A DNA stretch of 64,000 bases, taken from contig NC_080075.1 of the NCBI RefSeq assembly GCF_949987535.1, positions 38,252,269 to 38,316,268 of the forward strand, given 5' to 3'. Origin of the DNA: Balaenoptera acutorostrata. Taxonomy: Eukaryota > Chordata > Mammalia > Artiodactyla > Balaenopteridae. The translations under genes were made by a program, and so were the position numbers. Shown piece after piece: positions 60,012 through 64,000 of this stretch; the stretch's first letter is position 1; each line of letters starts with the position of its first letter. The notes under the pieces were generated by a model. The model saw nothing but the letters and a program-made list of their open reading frames with translations. It did no database searches and had not been told where the DNA came from.

Positions 60012-60346
60012 TTTATTTATTTAGTTTTGGCTGCGTTGGGTCTTCATTGCTGTGCACGGGCTTTCTCTAGCTGCGGCGAGCAGGGGCTACTCTTTGTTGC
60101 GGTGTGCGGGCTTCTCATTGTGGTGGCTTCTCTTGTTGCAGAGCACGGGCTCTAGGCGCACGGGCTTCAGTAGTTGTGGCACGCGGGCTCAGTAGTTGTG
60201 GTTCACAGGCCCTAGAGTGCAGCCTCAGTAGTTGTGGCACATGGGTTTAGTTGCTCCGTAGCATGTGGGTCCTGGACCAGGGCTTGAACCCGTGTCCCCT
60301 ACATTTGCAGGTGGATTCTTAACCACTGTGTCACCAGGGAAGTCCC
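60012..60346 (-). mobile_element. CHR SINE, subfamily B, its tail split off by the L1
   Basis: A minus-strand SINE body, GGCTGCGTTGGGTCTTCATT to TCACCAGGGAAGTCCC. The tail part lies on the far side of the L1, at about 59262-59296. It contains extra copies of the CAGTAGTTGTGGCAC unit. Confidence 0.9.
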
Positions 60347-60458
60347 TATTCATTTATTTTTGTTTTTGTTTTCTTTTGGCTGTACTACGTGGCATACAGG
60401 ATCTTTAGTTCCCCATCCAGTGATCAAACCCATGCCCCCTGCAGTGGAAGCGCAGTCT

Positions 60459-60740
60459 TTTTAAAATTTTTTTAAAAATAATTTTTATTGGAGTTCAGTT
60501 GATTTACAATGCTGTGTTAGCTTCAGGTGTACAGCAAAGTGAATCATGTATACATATACATATACATATACATATACTCTTTTTTAGACTCTCTTACCAT
60601 ATAGGTCATTACAGAGTATTGAATAGAGTAGCCTATGCTATATAGTAAGTCCTTATTAGTTATCTATTTTATATATAGTAGGGTGTATATGTCAATCCCA
60701 ATTTCCCAATTTATCCCTCCCCCCCTTATCCCCTGGTAAC
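60459..60740 (-). mobile_element. L1 3' end fragment (older type)
   Basis: On the plus strand TTGGAGTTCAGTTGATTTAC, TTCAGGTGTACAGCAAAGTG, a short ACATAT repeat, and GTCCTTATTAGTTATCTATT. It is the same type as the element at 44380. A second L1 end follows directly. Confidence 0.82.
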
Positions 60741-60974
60741 CGTTTTTCTTTTTTTTTTTTTTTTAAATATCTTTATTGGCGTACAATTGCTTTACAATGC
60801 TGTGTTAGTTTCTGCTGTATAATGAAGTGAATCAGCTATATGTATACATATATCCCCATATCCCCTCCCTCTTGATCCTCCCTCCCACCCTCCCTATCCC
60901 ACCCCTCTAGGTCATCACAAAGCATCAGGCTGATCTCCCTGTGCTATGCGGCTGCTTCCCACTAGCCATCCATA
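60741..60974 (-). mobile_element. L1 3' end fragment (younger type)
   Basis: A poly-T run, then ATATCTTTATTGGCGTACAA and TTTCTGCTGTATAATGAAG, to GCGGCTGCTTCCCACTAGCC. It is the reverse complement of the last 230 bases of the L1 type at 59297. It is either nested in, or joined in tandem to, the preceding L1 end. Confidence 0.85.
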
Positions 60975-61103
60975 TGGAAGCACGGAGTCTTAACTGCTGG
61001 ACCACCAGGGAAGTCCCTATAATTATTTTTTAAATGACTATTATGTACATATTTGTGATAGGTTGAGTTTACATGAATCAAACGGTTTAAGAATACTTGC
61101 TTT

Positions 61104-61592
61104 GGGGCTTCCCTGGTGGCGCAGTGGTTGAGAATCTGCCTGCCAATGCAGGGGACACGGGTTCGAGCCCTGGTCTGGGAAGATCCCACATGCCGCGGAG
61201 CAGCTGGGCCCGTGAGCCACAATTACTGAGCCTGCGCGTCTGGAGCCTGTGCTCCGCAACAAGAGAGGCTGCGATAATGAGGCCCACGCACCGCGAGGAA
61301 GAGTGGCCCCCACTTGCCGCAACTAGAGAAAGCCCTCGCACAGACACAAAGACCCAACACAGCCATAAATAAATAAATTAATTAATTAAATTAAAGAAAA
61401 AAAAAAAAAAGGAAAGCTGGGAACAGTGATGAAATTATCTTTCTCAGTTAAGACTTTGATGTTTTAATTGAATACACGCATACAGGGGCAACTAGAGAAA
61501 GCCCTCACACAAGAAACGAAGACCCAACACAGCCATAAATAAATAAATAAAATTAAAGAAAAAAAAAGCTACATACTATATTAAAAAAAAAA
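61104..61592 (+). mobile_element. Composite CHR SINE insertion with two tails
   Basis: A complete subfamily A SINE (61104 to about 61410, ending in an A run) is followed by 76 bases of other sequence and then a second copy of only the last part of the SINE (61487-61569, from GCAACTAGAGAAAGCCCTCA). Then GCTACATACTATATT and a final A run follow. The only target-site duplication found, AAGAATACTTGCTTT, encloses the whole block (61089-61103 and 61593-61607). Confidence 0.85.
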
Positions 61593-61650
61593 AAGAATAC
61601 TTGCTTTTATTGCCTATCACTCAATTTCATTTTAATAACTACTAGATCCT

Positions 61651-61767
61651 AGCAGCACCAATGACACATTGGACATTACAATTCTTAGTTGCATGGGATG
61701 CCCTGTTCATTGTAGGATGTTTAACAGCCTTCCTGCAAAGCTGTAACAACCAAAAAATGTCTCCAGA
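61651..61767 (-). mobile_element. MER20 segment in the ACTR2 intron, left copy
   Basis: A partial MER20 (on the plus strand CCCTGTTCATTGTAGGATGT, TGTAACAACCAAAAAATGTC). It differs from the segment at 63326-63442 at only six of 117 positions, far fewer than two independent MER20 copies should show. Confidence 0.85.
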
Positions 61768-62496
61768 TGCACTGATCAAAGATGCAATATGGAAGTACTT
61801 TATACCCAGATGAATGACAGACTTAAAGATAGCAATATATTAAAAATTCAGGGAGGATCAACTCCCCTAGTGTAAACTATAACTAGGTTCTAAGTCTCAT
61901 TAGTTTCAATTTCAAGTTAACATTTGTTTTGAACATCTCATTAAGAAAATACTAAGTCAGGAAGACTGCCACCTACTGAATTATAAAAGCCATCCTATAG
62001 GATGACCACTTCCCAAAGTATCTTAGAACACCAGCCCCATGAAATGCTGAGGAATACTGCAGTCATGTACAAATCAGCATATCAAAGGCTCTGAGAAGTC
62101 CTTTAATAAAGTGAAATCAACTCTCTCCCAAACTTACCTGAAAATGTAGCCCCCATTTTAATTTTTGTGAAATACCTATTAACATCTCACAGAAATAACA
62201 TTACGTGAAACCCATGCTGAAAAATGCTACTCCAGGTACTAGAATCACAAAATAATATCTCACATCTAACTGCATCCTAAAGTAGAAAAGCAATACATGA
62301 TTCTTGCCTTATTTCATGTTATACGGTGTCCTAAAATAATTAAATCATAGAATCATAATGTAGAAAGACATTAAAGATCACACATATACATAACAACCCA
62401 AACCAAAAATACTGGATTCCAAGAAAACCTCCTTAAGCACACACCAATAGTCAAAGTTGTAAAACCACATATATATTATACACTGGAAATACTCAC

Positions 62497-62646
62497 TGTG
62501 TAAGATTCAACTAGTACTGTGGTTTCTAAGGCCAGTTTCTGCTCTTGCTCAATATTATACCCCACATAACACAATTTTTCTTTAATCATGCGAACCGTTT
62601 CAAAATCAGCAGAATGGTTGAAGGCGTAGCCCCGCAACAGAAGCAG
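62497..62646 (-). CDS. ACTR2: ACTR2 coding exon, residues 196-245
   Basis: Fifty codons in phase 0: [20 protein letters not shown], then [19 protein letters not shown] and [15 protein letters not shown]...[14 protein letters not shown] is the conserved actin-family segment of subdomain 4. Counting back from the 394-residue C terminus places Tyr202 and the Thr237-Thr238 pair here. These residues are reported phosphorylation sites that help activate the Arp2/3 complex, and all three are present. The acceptor is TTTTTTTGTACCAG and the donor ACA-GTGAGT. At 150 bp the exon could be lost without shifting the frame. Two near-identical MER20 segments flank it. Confidence 0.98.
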
Positions 62647-63984
62647 CTGGTACAAAAAAATAGCAGTAAATCCACAAGTAATCTGAATGAGTTCAACTCT
62701 GCAAAAGCGATTAATGCTCTCTAAATATGCCACATCAATACCAAATGCAATGGACAGTGGAGGCTTTGCTCTTACTGAGTATTTCAGAAATGGGAATATT
62801 ACTTGCCATAAAAGGATTTACATTTCAGTTTCACAGAGAGACAGAATTAATAGTTCATGAATAATAAATGGCCAAAATGAGCAAAATATCTATTAATAAA
62901 TAATATTTTACACTGGACTCCTGTAATTCTGCAATTTGCTCAATCAATGCCGTATTCATGAAATACCCCAGGTCTTAACGAAGTTTTATCCCTAACTTCT
63001 ATTATGTCTGACACATATTAGATGGGCAATAGCATTTGTTAAAAAAAAAAAAAACCCACATAATATGCATCATAAACAACGTTTTCATATAAAAACTTAA
63101 GAAGACAAATCCCCTTATCTTTGTGCTTACGTTCAAAAGAAATCCCTTGGGCACTCCTTTGGTAGTCACCTTTGAATAGAATTTTGGCTTAGAATGAGAG
63201 TATTATAATTCTCATTAACAATCTTATTATTACTTTAAATGAGATTAAAGGAGCCCAATGTCAAGGTGAAGACTTAATGCAACCTAATTTATTGCACAGA
63301 TTTCATCCTAGAACAGTCTCTTCACAGCAGCACCAATGACATATTGGACCTTACAATTCTTAGTTGCAGGGGATGCCCTGTTCATTGCAGGATGTTTAGC
63401 AGCCTTCCTGCAAAGCTGTAACAACTAAAAAATGTCTCCAGACACTGCAAAGTGTCCCTGGGGGGTAGCATCATCCCTGATTGAGAGCCACTGACCTGGA
63501 GAGAATACACTAGCTACAGAATTCTGGTACAGACAACATTCTAAACCTTTTTTTTCCACGTTACAAAAAACCCACATGCCTCCAAATAGTGGCCTTATAT
63601 ACTTTATCCAGCAATGTTTTAAAGAAAATTATAACTAATTATATTCACAAGTACACTTTATCATACACCTGTTCAAAGGAAGGTTTTATGGCAGAAAGTT
63701 GCCTAAGTCGTTCAAGGAAGTTTCAGAATCTTCTTCCATCTTTGAAATACCTCTCTACCCATTCCTTGGGAATAGTAAATATAATTATGTAATGATGAAC
63801 TCTCATTAGTATACAAGAGATCACGTGTGTGACTCTCAAATGGATTTTATATGAATAATGAACTGGGCCACTTCTCTGGTGGTGCAGATTAGCTAGAATC
63901 CTGAGATGATACATTCAATTTTGTGTTAAGTTGGTACACACAAACTACAAAATCTAATTCTATGATATTTTTTTTTTTGCTTAC
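62647..63984 (-). other. ACTR2: ACTR2 intron between residues 195 and 196
   Basis: A 1338-bp GT-AG intron in phase 0. A MER20 lies at 63326-63495. Otherwise AT-rich sequence without identifiable elements. Confidence 0.93.
63326..63495 (-). mobile_element. MER20 in the ACTR2 intron, right copy
   Basis: It shows the MER20 order in reverse, including the end AAGTGTCCCTGGGGGGTAGC and GAGAGCCACTG. Its first 117 bases match the copy at 61651-61767 with six differences; the flanks of the two do not match. Confidence 0.85.
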
Positions 63985-64000
63985 CTTGATAAGATATCTG
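63985..64000 (-). CDS. ACTR2: ACTR2 coding exon, 3' end only (through residue 195)
   Basis: Only 16 bases are inside the window: one base of a preceding codon, then AGA TAT CTT ATC AAG (RYLIK), followed by a strong donor GTAAGC. The residues join in phase to LLLLRGY of the next exon, as in Arp2 (RYLIKLLLLRGY). The rest of the exon lies beyond 64000. Confidence 0.93.

Larger units (their letters stand above)
60347..61017 (-). mobile_element. Short CHR SINE split by L1 sequence (60347-60456 and 60975-61017)
   Basis: The two halves form one short minus-strand CHR: TGGCTGTACTACGTGGCATA to GCAGTGGAAGCGCAG, then GGAAGCACGGAGTCTTAACT to CCAGGGAAGTCCCT. The repeated GGAAGC..AGTCT at both edges marks the target duplication of the L1 insertion between them. 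Confidence 0.82.
57581..62496 (-). other. ACTR2: ACTR2 intron between residues 245 and 246
   Basis: A 4916-bp phase-0 intron (donor GTGAGT next to 62497). Its right half carries nested retroelements at 59262-61017, a composite SINE insertion at 61104-61592 and a MER20 segment at 61651. The part 57900-59260 is AT-rich with nothing identifiable. Confidence 0.93.

Noticed and set aside
63868..63906. Short match to the head of a CHR SINE (TCTCTGGTGGTGCAG)
   Set aside because: Only about 20 bases resemble the SINE; box B, body, tail and target duplication are all missing, so it may be chance.
1..64000. A new multi-gene defence or mobile system
   Set aside because: I looked on both strands for clustered unknown genes, direct-repeat arrays and integrase or transposase genes. 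The window is ordinary mammalian sequence with two conserved genes and retroelements; only decayed L1 coding remnants and nonautonomous transposons are present.

Overview
The window is a piece of mammalian nuclear genome, most likely from a whale or dolphin. Genes are split by long introns with GT-AG boundaries. The mobile elements are SINEs, L1, L2, MIR and old DNA transposons. At least sixteen copies of the tRNA-derived CHR SINE are present, including a young, uniform subfamily of the kind typical of Cetacea, and no ruminant BovB or Bov-tA element was recognised. No prokaryotic or viral gene system, CRISPR array, tRNA or rRNA gene was found.

Two genes enter from the two ends and point at each other. 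On the left, the plus strand carries the last two coding exons of SPRED2 (2691-2840 and 5110-5775), then a repeat-free 3' UTR ending near 8400. On the right, the minus strand carries the C-terminal half of ACTR2 (Arp2, residues about 194-394) in five exons: 63985-64000 (cut by the window edge), 62497-62646, 57435-57580, 53386-53518 and 50016-50186. Its 3' UTR runs down to about 47210. This tail-to-tail order matches human 2p14. All seven coding segments are intact, in frame and splice to each other in phase.

The 39 kb between the genes holds no protein-coding gene that I can recognise. Its left part (11-36 kb) is dense in retroelements: an L1 with an inverted 5' part (11572-15870), two more L1s, an L2, an MLT1-like LTR and many SINEs. 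Its right part (38-44 kb) has few repeats and contains a 100-bp G-rich polypurine tract. Just before it lies a perfect 47-bp tandem duplication carrying an octamer motif.

The two genes do not form a pathway. SPRED2 is a membrane-associated inhibitor of Ras-Raf-ERK signalling; ACTR2 is a subunit of the Arp2/3 actin-branching complex. They are neighbours by conserved synteny. I see no undescribed biological system here. The observations most worth checking are four perfect Pumilio elements in the SPRED2 3' UTR, two nearly identical MER20 segments in direct orientation around ACTR2 exon 6, and a composite SINE insertion between a single target-site duplication.
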